NCBI GenBank assembly: GCA_937888925.1
Contig: CALARM010000206.1
Coordinates: 1 to 7,529 of the forward strand
From: an uncultured Synergistia bacterium
GTDB lineage: Bacteria; Eremiobacterota; SpSt-956; JAKJGF01
Direction of reading: 5' to 3'
Length of the DNA: 7,529 nucleotides
Shown: positions 1 to 6,242 of the stretch, piece after piece
Numbering within the stretch: the stretch's first letter is position 1
How the letters are laid out: each line of letters begins with the position of its first letter
Notes under the pieces: model-generated
Told to the model about the DNA's origin: nothing
Seen by the model: the letters and a program-made list of their open reading frames with translations, nothing else
Databases searched by the model: none
Position numbers and translations under genes: made by a program

Positions 1-77
1 ATATGTATTATTTATACTTACCTCAGTAATGAAAGGCGGTAATTTATGAAAATAAATTTTTCAATAAAAGAAAACGC

Positions 78-126
78 AATATGGAACAGGAAGTATAGTT
101 CCTTGACTATTCTTACGTTCCATATT
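78..126. promoter_or_regulatory. Nested inverted repeat with GGAAC/GTTCC arms upstream of the sigma fusion gene
   Basis: AATATGGAAC (78-87) and GTTCCATATT (117-126) are perfect 10-base inverted repeats. Between them lies a second hairpin, AGGAA (88-92) with TTCCT (99-103), and GTTCC (98-102) can also pair with GGAAC (83-87). The unit GGAAC thus appears in both orientations 70-115 bases before the ATA start. GGAAC is the classic -35 core of many ECF sigma promoters, so this could be an autoregulatory site or an operator; no convincing ECF -10 element was found at 16-17 bases. It could also be an RNA stem-loop. Confidence 0.45.
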
Positions 127-182
127 ACAATTAACTTGAAAATATAGATGATAGTTAATTTAGTTAAATATTTTTTTAGATT

Positions 183-259
183 AGAGGGATCGAGCCATAA
201 CCAGCTCAGCAGAAAAAAATAATAAGACAAAAAATCTACCTGAAATTATCCCGGTAGAA
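183..259 (+). other. Probable N-terminal extension of the S9-sigma gene with a non-canonical ATA start at 197
   Basis: The reading frame stays open upstream of the GTG at 260 as far as a TAG at 182-184. The residues just before the GTG read LPEIIPVE, joining VLFNSP to give the usual opening of this S9 group (I-P-x-E-x-L-F-x-x-P). The GTG therefore lies inside the conserved domain and has no well-spaced Shine-Dalgarno site. AGAGGG (183-188) stands 8 bases before ATA (197-199), and translation from there gives M-T-S-S-A-E-K-N-N-K-T-K-N followed by the conserved opening, for an 824-residue protein. No ATG, GTG or TTG occurs in this frame between the TAG and 260. Either ATA is used as a rare, weak start, or an ATG has mutated (G to A), or there is a sequencing error. 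Confidence 0.6.
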
Positions 260-2671
260 GTGCTTTTTAATTCGCCCTGTGCAAAGGATCCAAAACTGTC
301 GCCAGATGGTAGGAAAATAGTGTATCTGGGCTCGACAAATAATACATGGGGTCTGTGTACTAAAACTACAGGCAAAGAAGATGAAAGACTGCTTATCAGC
401 GATGAAAAAAGAGTTATTTATGATTATTTATGGGCTACTGATACATATGTTGTTTATTTTCAGTATGTCAGAGGAACACTGGATCGGATACTCTATAGAT
501 TAAATCTGGAAACAGGAGAAACTAAAAGATTAACGCCATCAAAAAATGTAGAGGTACTTTGTATTTCATATAATAAACTTTTTCCGGATGAACTGATAAT
601 ATCAATGAATAAAGATACACCGGAATATCACGATCTGTATCATATAAATATCAGTTCAGGGGAAATAACTCTCATTGCTAAAAACTCCGGTAATGTAATT
701 GAGTGGCTCATAAATAGCAATCTCAAATTACAGGGAATGATATTATATACAAATGATGGTTTTTATGAACTTATGGTCAGGGAAGACGAGAACAGTGATT
801 GGGAAAAACTCCTCCTATGGGATATGGAAGATAGACCTTTAAGCCAGTTTATTACCTTTTCAGAAGATAACAGACATATTTATCTGACAGATAGTCGTAA
901 TGAGAATACGTGCCGTCTGATTAAAATAGAAATAAGCACAGGAAATACAGAAGTAATAGCCCATGACATGACATATGATATTATATATATAACAACAAAT
1001 GAAGTCCTGATAAATCCTGTTACACACGAAATTCAGGCAATCTGTTATGATAAAGGCAGAAAAGAATGGCTTATTCTGGATGAAACAATAAAAGAAGATT
1101 TTAAGATTATAAAAAAACTCGACTACGGAGACATTTACATCATTAATAGAGATAAGAATGATGAGATATGGCTGATAAGTTTTATTAAAGATAATGGACC
1201 CACATCATATTATGCCTTTAACAGAACATCGAAGAAAGGAACTTTTCTCTTTCACAGTCAGCCATCTTTAAATGATTATATTCTGTCACCTGTGGAAGAA
1301 ATATCATTTACTTCCAGAGACGGATTGACCATTCACGGTTATATAACCTGTCCTGTCGAAATCAGTAAAAATAATTTACCTCTCGTAATATATGTAAGGA
1401 GGAATGCCTGCTGCCATGACACATGGGAATATAATCCTACAGTACAATGGCTTGCGAACCGCGGTTATGCCTGTTTACAGATTAATTTTAGAGGGTCAAT
1501 GGGATATGGCAAGGATTTTCTGAAGGCAGGTTATAAAGAATGGGGAGGTAAGATGCATTATGATATTGTAGATGCCGTTAACTGGGCTATAAAAAAAGGT
1601 ATAGCCGATCGTGACAGAATTGCCATTTACGGTTCTGCTTACGGAGGTTATGAGGCACTTGTAGGAGCCTCATTTACGCCTGATCTCTTTTGTTGTGCAA
1701 TAGCCATAAATTGTCCCAGTAATCTCATTACCCTCATGGAATCCCTTTCCTCCTGTATGAAAGTTTACCGTAATATACTGATTAAAAGGATAGGAAATCC
1801 TGAGACGGAAAAAGATTTTTTAATATCCCGTTCTCCCTTTTATAAAGCAGATCAGATAAAAATACCTTTACTGGTTTCTCATAACCTTAATAATCCAAGG
1901 GTTAAATCTGATGAGTCTTATCAAATGATCAAAGCCATGAGAGGTAAGGGTATTGAGGCAGAATATGTTGTATTTCCGAATGAAGGGAACATGGTTACAC
2001 CAAAAAGCCTTATCAAATTCCATTTTATTGCGGAAAAATTTCTTGCAAATTACCTGGGAGGAAGAATTGAAGAGAGGAAATTATGTATCCAGGAAAAGAA
2101 TATTATAATATCGAATGATGAGGAATTGAACGAGAAAAAACTTATAGACAAAATTTTAATTGAAAGAGACAAAAGAGCATTCGATAAACTTGCAGAATAT
2201 TATAGAAAGCCTCTGATGAAATATTTGCTTAATATTACCGGCAATTTAGAATTAAGTAAAGAATTGTTTCAGGAAACTTTTTTAAAAGTCTGGCTCTATA
2301 TGGAATCTTATTGTTTTGAGATGCCATTTAGTTCCTGGCTGTTCAAAATTGCCACCAATGAGACAAGAAAACGGTGGAAAACAAATAATTTGCCTGACAA
2401 AATAAGTCTTTATGAAATAAATTCAGATATACTGCAGGACGGATGGGAAGAAGATGTAGAAGATAAAATTTTATACAGCTCTGTATTTAATTCTCTCAAA
2501 GAACCATACAGAACTTCTATAATTCTTCGTTTTATACACGATATGAGCTATAATGACATTGCCTTTATAATGGGAAAAACCCCTCAACAGATAAAAAATT
2601 ATCTATTCAGGGCAAGGAAATCTCTTATCCCTCTCCTTGATACGCCTGATAAATCTCAACAAATGCCATAA
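260..2671 (+). CDS. Inactive S9 (prolyl oligopeptidase-like) pseudo-peptidase fused to an ECF-type RNA polymerase sigma factor
   Basis: Numbering is from the GTG at 260 (803 residues). Residues 1-345 form the N-terminal beta-propeller of S9 peptidases, opening with LSPDGRKIVYLG. Residues 346-610 form the alpha/beta-hydrolase domain, with family landmarks SFTSRDGLTIHGY, WLANRGYACLQINFRGSMGYG, EWGGKMHYD and FLANYLGGR. The nucleophile elbow reads G458-S-A460-Y-G-G, so Ala sits at the catalytic Ser position; N545 (NNPRV) replaces Asp and N577 (NEGNMV) replaces His. The HGGP-type loop reads R380-R-N-A. After a short linker, a full ECF sigma factor follows: region 2 at about 640-705 (AFDKLAEYY, ELFQETFLKVW, PFSSWLFKIATNETRKRW) and region 4 at about 742-791 (LKEPYR, MSYNDIAFIMGKTPQQIKNYLFRARKSL split across the helix-turn-helix). 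No signal peptide or membrane segment is visible, so it should be cytosolic. Family homology continues upstream of GTG, so the true start is probably ATA at 197. The fusion and substitutions are seen in sequence; loss of catalysis follows from S9 mechanism; the sensor role is inference. Confidence 0.93.
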   Translation: MLFNSPCAKDPKLSPDGRKIVYLGSTNNTWGLCTKTTGKEDERLLISDEKRVIYDYLWATDTYVVYFQYVRGTLDRILYRLNLETGETKRLTPSKNVEVLCISYNKLFPDELIISMNKDTPEYHDLYHINISSGEITLIAKNSGNVIEWLINSNLKLQGMILYTNDGFYELMVREDENSDWEKLLLWDMEDRPLSQFITFSEDNRHIYLTDSRNENTCRLIKIEISTGNTEVIAHDMTYDIIYITTNEVLINPVTHEIQAICYDKGRKEWLILDETIKEDFKIIKKLDYGDIYIINRDKNDEIWLISFIKDNGPTSYYAFNRTSKKGTFLFHSQPSLNDYILSPVEEISFTSRDGLTIHGYITCPVEISKNNLPLVIYVRRNACCHDTWEYNPTVQWLANRGYACLQINFRGSMGYGKDFLKAGYKEWGGKMHYDIVDAVNWAIKKGIADRDRIAIYGSAYGGYEALVGASFTPDLFCCAIAINCPSNLITLMESLSSCMKVYRNILIKRIGNPETEKDFLISRSPFYKADQIKIPLLVSHNLNNPRVKSDESYQMIKAMRGKGIEAEYVVFPNEGNMVTPKSLIKFHFIAEKFLANYLGGRIEERKLCIQEKNIIISNDEELNEKKLIDKILIERDKRAFDKLAEYYRKPLMKYLLNITGNLELSKELFQETFLKVWLYMESYCFEMPFSSWLFKIATNETRKRWKTNNLPDKISLYEINSDILQDGWEEDVEDKILYSSVFNSLKEPYRTSIILRFIHDMSYNDIAFIMGKTPQQIKNYLFRARKSLIPLLDTPDKSQQMP

Positions 2672-2950
2672 AAGGAGATTGACGGCCCGAACAAAACGCT
2701 GAATATCGGACTCTTCACAGGGAGAAAAGCCATATTTGCCTGCGGTAACTCGAACGGAGATCTGGATATGCTTCAGACCACCGCAGATAACGGAGGACTT
2801 GCACTTTTACTCCATCATGATGACGATATAAGGGAATATGATTATGATAAAAGCACGGAAAAGGCTTTAAATATTGCAGAAACAGAGAAAAAAATAACGG
2901 TTATAAGCATGAAAAGAGATTTTAAAAAGATATTTTATTTTGAACAGTAA
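2672..2950 (+). pseudogene. 3' remnant of a HAD-family phosphatase gene
   Basis: The 92 codons after the stop of the sigma fusion translate to the C-terminal part of a HAD-superfamily hydrolase of the type often annotated as haloacid dehalogenase-like or phosphoserine phosphatase-like. Visible landmarks are the motif IV region GNSNGDLDML, then LALLLHHDDDIREYDYD, and the ending VISMKRDFKKIFYFEQ; each has a close counterpart at the end of that family. The first motifs (the DxDx nucleophile and the Lys motif) are absent, so an enzyme cannot be made. The only in-frame ATG (2768) lies within GNSNGDLDML after the key Asp residues and would give a 60-residue fragment. Its first 120 or so bases look richer in G+C than the flanks. 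The frame equals that of the upstream gene, separated only by its TAA. I read it as a gene truncated by deletion or rearrangement. Confidence 0.8.
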
Positions 2951-2977
2951 TATATGACGACAGGAGATGTAACCCCC

Positions 2978-3163
2978 GTGAAATATATCTATAGTTTTAT
3001 CATATGTTTAATTTTTCTTTTCTCTTTACACAGACAATCAGGAGGAAGCACGGAAAAAATAGATGTCTGGAAAATAATTTCCCCATACATCTTACAGGGA
3101 AAACAAGATTTGATGAAGATATTAAAGGTGGCATCATATCAGGTGTCCAGGATGGTTCTGTAG
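2978..3163 (+). CDS. Short ORF with an N-terminal signal peptide, probably the 5' part of a frameshifted exported protein
   Basis: GTG at 2978 is preceded by AGGAG (2962-2966) and begins VKYIYSFIICLIFLFSLH, a typical signal peptide with a Lys followed by about 14 hydrophobic residues, then a polar stretch RQSGGSTEKIDVWK. An ATG at 2954 in the same frame is possible but would put eight polar residues before the Lys and has no good Shine-Dalgarno site. The frame ends at 3163, giving about 61 residues. It overlaps another open frame (3004-3339) that has no signal peptide but a more protein-like C-terminal half; a single frameshift between about 3030 and 3110 would join them into a secreted protein of roughly 119 residues. 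Product not recognised. Confidence 0.4.
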   Translation: MKYIYSFIICLIFLFSLHRQSGGSTEKIDVWKIISPYILQGKQDLMKILKVASYQVSRMVL

Positions 3164-3339
3164 ATGAACTTCTCAGTTCTAAAAAGATTATCTCTGATGG
3201 AAACCTGATAGAAGGACCTTATGCAAAAAGTGTAATAGTAATTGAAACCAGTTCCATGAATACACCTCTTTCGGAAATGGTAAAAGTTTACAGTAAGATC
3301 ATAGGAATAATTGAAGAACTGTGGAATTTATACAGGTGA
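3004..3339 (+). pseudogene. C-terminal part of an unrecognised exported protein, frame-split; faint serine beta-lactamase-like end
   Basis: This frame is open from an ATG at 3004 to a TGA at 3337-3339 (111 residues). The first 30 residues are the out-of-frame reading of a signal peptide encoded in the overlapping frame and look artefactual. The later part looks like real protein: DIKGGIISGVQDGSVDELL, then IEGPYAKSVIVIE as a beta strand, then SEMVKVYSKIIGIIEELW as a closing amphipathic helix. A GPY-strand followed by a final helix recalls the end of class A beta-lactamase-like serine hydrolases, but the catalytic Ser and Lys motifs are not present and the resemblance is weak. With 2978-3163 it most likely forms one broken or internally deleted gene. 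It ends 47 bases before the next gene. Confidence 0.4.
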
Positions 3340-3386
3340 GATTCAGATTCAAAATTTTTAATTTTAAAATAATCTGGAGGAATAAT

Positions 3387-5774
3387 ATGTTTAAACAAAA
3401 GAGTCTTATCTATCTATTTATCCTGCTAATTCTAATGATTCTCTTCTCTTTTACCGGATGCGGCGGAGAAAATTCGTCAGTAATAAATCCTGTGAGTGAT
3501 AAAGGCTCTATAGAAATTACCGTTCCCTGGCCGGAAAAGGGAAAAGAGATGGAAAGCCAGTTAATACCTTCGGGAGTCGTAAAAATAGAAATAATCATAA
3601 CAGGTCAGGGACTCAATTCCCCTCTGGTAGTAAGTTTAAATAACGGAGAAAATACAATGACAATCCCTGATATACCGGCAGGAGAAAAGCAGATTGAATT
3701 CAAAGGGCTCGATGTTTCAGGAAATATATTATGCCACAGAATAACAAATATAAATGTAGTGGCCAATCAGGTAAACCCATTAACAGCCATACTGGGAGTA
3801 AGTATATTGTCAACAGGTTACTGTCCCGAGACTATAAACATATCTAAAGGAGATACCCTTTACTGGGTAAATAACGACAGTGTGGCCCACAGTGTTACAT
3901 GCAGTAAATTTGATTCAAAAGACATATTACCGGGCGGAGAATACAGTTATACCTTTAATGAAGAGGGACGTTATGATTACAGATGCAGCCACTGCAGTTT
4001 CAAAGGAGTTATAATAGCCGGACGTGAAATAATTACGTCACCTCCAACACAGCAGACAGCAATCCGGTCATTGAAATATTTAAATCAATGGGGAAGTCAT
4101 CTCGTTGCAGTGCTGACATTTCCAACCGGTGTTGCCCATGACAGCAGCGGATATACCTATGTGGCCGATACACAGAATAATATTATAGTGAAATTTGATT
4201 CCAGCGGCAAAGCTAGGAATTCCTGGGATACCGGTCAATTTTTTAATCCTTACCGCATAACAGTAGATCAGAAAGGGTTTATTTATGCAACAGATATAAA
4301 CAGTCAATCTGTAGTAAGATTTGATCAGTCAGATCTGGCAGGAACATTTACCTCATGGGGTTCCCAGGGGAGTGGTTCAGGCCAATTTTATTATCCTGTC
4401 GATGTAGAAGTAGATCAGGCAGGGCTTGTATATGTGGCAGATATGCTCAATCAGCGGGTAGTAAGGTTTGACCCCAATGATTTTGCCGGCACTTTTACTC
4501 CTTTCTCTAGTGAAATTAACTATACTTACGGCATAGCAGTTGCTCCATCAGGACTTGTTTATGCAGCAGAATTATACAATAATGACATAATAACCTTCGA
4601 TCCGAATAATTTTCACGGTGTCCTTAACAGATGGGGTTTCAGTGGGAGCGGTTCCGGTCAATTTAATGAGATTACCGATGTAGAAGTTGACCAGTCAGGA
4701 AAAGTGTATGTAACAGACCGTGATAATTATCGTATAGTAAGGTTTGACCCCAATGATTTTGCCGGCACCTTTACATCATGGGGCACTTACGGTTCCGGGA
4801 CGGGACAATTTTTAGATCCTTTCTCTCTGGCAGTAGACGGGGCAGAAAATGTCTATGTAGCGGACAGTAGAAGAGCATCTGTAATAAGGTTCAATCAGAG
4901 TGGTTTTTCCGGAACCTTTACAGTATGGAATACTGTCGGTACAGGTCCCGGATTTAATAGTCCCCGTGATGTGGCATTGGACAGTTCGGGACATTGTTAT
5001 GTAGCAGACACATGGAATAATCGTATAGAACAGTATGACATTACAGGCAATTATATTTCTTCATTTGGAAGTACCGGGGCAGGGACAGGACAATTTAATT
5101 GGCCAGGCGGTGTAGCAGTGGACGGAGCAGGATATGTTTATGTAGCAGATCAAATAAACAATCGTATAGTAAGGTTTGACCCTTCTAATTTCGCCGGCAC
5201 CTTTACATCATGGGGTTCTTCCGGTTCCGATCCGGGACAATTCAATCAGCCTGCCGATGTAATAGTAGATGGAACAGGAAAAATTTATGTAAGCGATCAG
5301 TACAATAATCGTCTCGTAAGTTTTGTTCCTTCTGATTTTGCCGGCACTTTTACAACATTTGGTTCAGCCGGTTCCGGTTCAGAACAGTTCAATCATCCCT
5401 GCGGTATGTCAGGAGACGGGACAGGAAAAATTTATGTAAGTGATAAAGACAATAATCGTATAGTCAGGTTTGACCCGAATAGTTTTTCAACTACATTTGC
5501 TACTATCGGTTCAGGGCAATTAAATAAACCTTACGGTATAACAGTAAACAGGGAAGGGAGGATATATGTGACCGATACAGGCAATAATCGTATAGTAATG
5601 TCTGACTCTTTTACACCTGTCTTTACTGTCTTCGGTTCTTACGGTTCTGCTGCGGGACAGTTTAAATCTCCCATGGGTATAGAGATGGATAAAAATGGGA
5701 AAATCTATGTGGCAGACAGTTATAATCATCGTATACAGGTATTCAAGCCTTTTGTCTATTATCAGAAAAAATAG
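3387..5774 (+). CDS. Lipoprotein with cupredoxin-like domain and twelve NHL repeats
   Basis: 795 residues. The start at 3387 is chosen over an upstream ATG (3321) because GGAGG stands 6 bases before it and it opens directly into the signal peptide MFKQKSLIYLFILLILM, ending in the lipobox SFTGC with the lipidated Cys at 25. Residues about 39-140 look like an Ig-like beta domain (GSIEITV, IPAGEKQIEFKGLD). Residues 141-212 resemble a plastocyanin/amicyanin-type cupredoxin: ISKGDTLYWVNNDSVAHSV, LPGGEYSYTFNEEGRYDYRC, then SHCSFKG. H168, C200 and H202 are possible copper ligands; the usual axial Met is replaced by F205 and the Cys-His spacing is one shorter than usual. Residues 245 to about 790 contain twelve NHL repeats of 44-49 residues (F-x-x-P-x-x-V-x-V-D-x-x-G-x-x-Y-V-A-D-x-x-N-N-R-I-V-R-F), enough for two six-bladed propellers. 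Expected outside the cytoplasm, anchored by lipid; probably binds a partner or ligand. Exact role unknown. Confidence 0.9.
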   Translation: MFKQKSLIYLFILLILMILFSFTGCGGENSSVINPVSDKGSIEITVPWPEKGKEMESQLIPSGVVKIEIIITGQGLNSPLVVSLNNGENTMTIPDIPAGEKQIEFKGLDVSGNILCHRITNINVVANQVNPLTAILGVSILSTGYCPETINISKGDTLYWVNNDSVAHSVTCSKFDSKDILPGGEYSYTFNEEGRYDYRCSHCSFKGVIIAGREIITSPPTQQTAIRSLKYLNQWGSHLVAVLTFPTGVAHDSSGYTYVADTQNNIIVKFDSSGKARNSWDTGQFFNPYRITVDQKGFIYATDINSQSVVRFDQSDLAGTFTSWGSQGSGSGQFYYPVDVEVDQAGLVYVADMLNQRVVRFDPNDFAGTFTPFSSEINYTYGIAVAPSGLVYAAELYNNDIITFDPNNFHGVLNRWGFSGSGSGQFNEITDVEVDQSGKVYVTDRDNYRIVRFDPNDFAGTFTSWGTYGSGTGQFLDPFSLAVDGAENVYVADSRRASVIRFNQSGFSGTFTVWNTVGTGPGFNSPRDVALDSSGHCYVADTWNNRIEQYDITGNYISSFGSTGAGTGQFNWPGGVAVDGAGYVYVADQINNRIVRFDPSNFAGTFTSWGSSGSDPGQFNQPADVIVDGTGKIYVSDQYNNRLVSFVPSDFAGTFTTFGSAGSGSEQFNHPCGMSGDGTGKIYVSDKDNNRIVRFDPNSFSTTFATIGSGQLNKPYGITVNREGRIYVTDTGNNRIVMSDSFTPVFTVFGSYGSAAGQFKSPMGIEMDKNGKIYVADSYNHRIQVFKPFVYYQKK
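4119..5756 (+). repeat. Twelve in-gene NHL repeat units with near-identical DNA cores
   Basis: The coding DNA repeats with a period of about 135-147 bases. The core that encodes VVRFDPNDFAGTF is almost identical at about 4458-4495 and 4736-4774, including synonymous positions, with close variants near 5166-5205 and 5321-5352. Another short core, AATAATCGTATAGT, recurs near 5158-5171 (as ACAATCGTATAGT), 5452-5465 and 5582-5595. Such identity points to duplication or gene conversion among the central blades; the first, fourth, sixth and seventh units are more diverged. Confidence 0.85.
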
Positions 5775-5799
5775 TTAATCAGAGCGAAAATAGATTAAA

Positions 5800-5818
5800 C
5801 AGGGAATGTATCTCCCTG
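5800..5818. other. Short inverted repeat after the NHL lipoprotein gene
   Basis: CAGGGA (5800-5805) and TCCCTG (5813-5818) pair perfectly around a 7-base loop, 26 bases after the stop codon. There is no T-run after it, so it is not a standard intrinsic terminator; it may be a weak terminator, an RNA-stabilising hairpin, or chance. Confidence 0.3.
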
Positions 5819-5899
5819 GTAGCAGTATGGCTATCGGCTTATCCAATTCACTTAGGCAAATTGGCTTTTGCTTCTTCCATAATCCCTCAGAATGGGTGA

Positions 5900-6136
5900 T
5901 TTCTTACGGGAGCAACTACTGATACTTCCTATTCCTTTATCAGAACCTTCCCTCTTGTAGGATGGTTTAATTGTGATAAGTGGGATAAATATGATGATAG
6001 AAAAAATCATGCACGTAGAGCAACAACTGCAGATATTGAATCAGAAAGAGAGAAATTTGCTAAACAGGCAAAGGAATTAAGCCAACAAAAAAACTTAACT
6101 ATTAAAAGTTTTGTCTTAAATACAGCTTTAAGATGA
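5900..6136 (+). pseudogene. Start-less coding remnant, possibly composite, ending in a ribbon-helix-helix antitoxin-like segment
   Basis: This frame is open for 78 codons after a TGA at 5897-5899 and has no ATG, GTG or TTG. The first half reads YSFIRTFPLVGWFNCDKWDK; the GWFNCD phrase recalls a GW(I/V)NCDRF pattern that I remember from uncharacterised envelope proteins, a weak match. The second half reads TTADIESEREKFAKQAKELS, then QQKNLTIKSFVLNTALR before the TGA at 6134. That order (a charged helix, then LTIKSFV and a short helix) resembles CopG/Arc or DUF1778-type antitoxins. The two halves may come from different genes. A terminator-like hairpin follows 29 bases later, consistent with a true gene 3' end. 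An alternative short frame from an ATG at 5827 overlaps the start and adds no recognisable homology. Confidence 0.4.
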
Positions 6137-6165
6137 GCAAATTTTTCAAGGTGAATTGTAAAACG

Positions 6166-6188
6166 AAATTGTAGAAACAATTTTTTTT
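6166..6188 (+). terminator. Weak intrinsic terminator with A+T-rich stem
   Basis: AAATTGT (6166-6172), a four-base loop AGAA, and ACAATTT (6177-6183) form a perfect 7-base-pair stem that runs directly into eight Ts (6181-6188). The stem has only one G-C pair, so strength is doubtful, but hairpin plus T-run placed after a coding remnant and before a promoter-like sequence is the expected arrangement. Confidence 0.45.
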
Positions 6189-6215
6189 GCACCGTAATTA
6201 CAGACTTCTTAAAAT
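6187..6215 (+). promoter_or_regulatory. Sigma-70-type promoter candidate for the 114-residue gene
   Basis: TTGCAC (6187-6192) and TAAAAT (6210-6215) are separated by 17 bases; the -10 box matches TATAAT at five of six positions, the -35 box at only three. It lies 27 bases before the start codon, just after the terminator-like hairpin. Confidence 0.4.
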
Positions 6216-6242
6216 CTCTAACAAACTGAAAGGAAATAAATT

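Noticed and set aside
46..147. A 33-codon ORF (start MKINFSIKENA) with a good Shine-Dalgarno site GGCGG at 35-39.
   Set aside because: It runs through the perfect nested inverted repeat at 78-126, has no recognisable family, and is short in A+T-rich DNA; a leader peptide is possible but unsupported.
155..178. ATTTA/TAAAT followed by a run of seven Ts, resembling a terminator before the sigma fusion.
   Set aside because: The loop would have only two bases and the stem no G-C pairs, so it cannot form a stable terminator.
1634..1636. S459 as an alternative catalytic serine in the S9 domain.
   Set aside because: The G-x-S-x-G spacing fits position 460 (Ala) with G458 and G462; S459 would have Tyr at both required Gly positions.
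3321..3386. Upstream ATG at 3321 as start of the NHL lipoprotein.
   Set aside because: It would place 22 mostly basic and aromatic residues before an ideal signal peptide and overlap the previous ORF, whereas ATG 3387 has GGAGG at 6 bases.
5827..5922. A short ORF opening MAIGLSNSLRQIGFC after the NHL gene.
   Set aside because: No Shine-Dalgarno site, 31 codons, no recognised homology; it overlaps the start of the 5900-6136 remnant in another frame.
6007..6192. A 61-codon minus-strand ORF.
   Set aside because: It lies opposite the 5900-6136 remnant, reads partly through the T-run, and has no Shine-Dalgarno site or recognisable motif.
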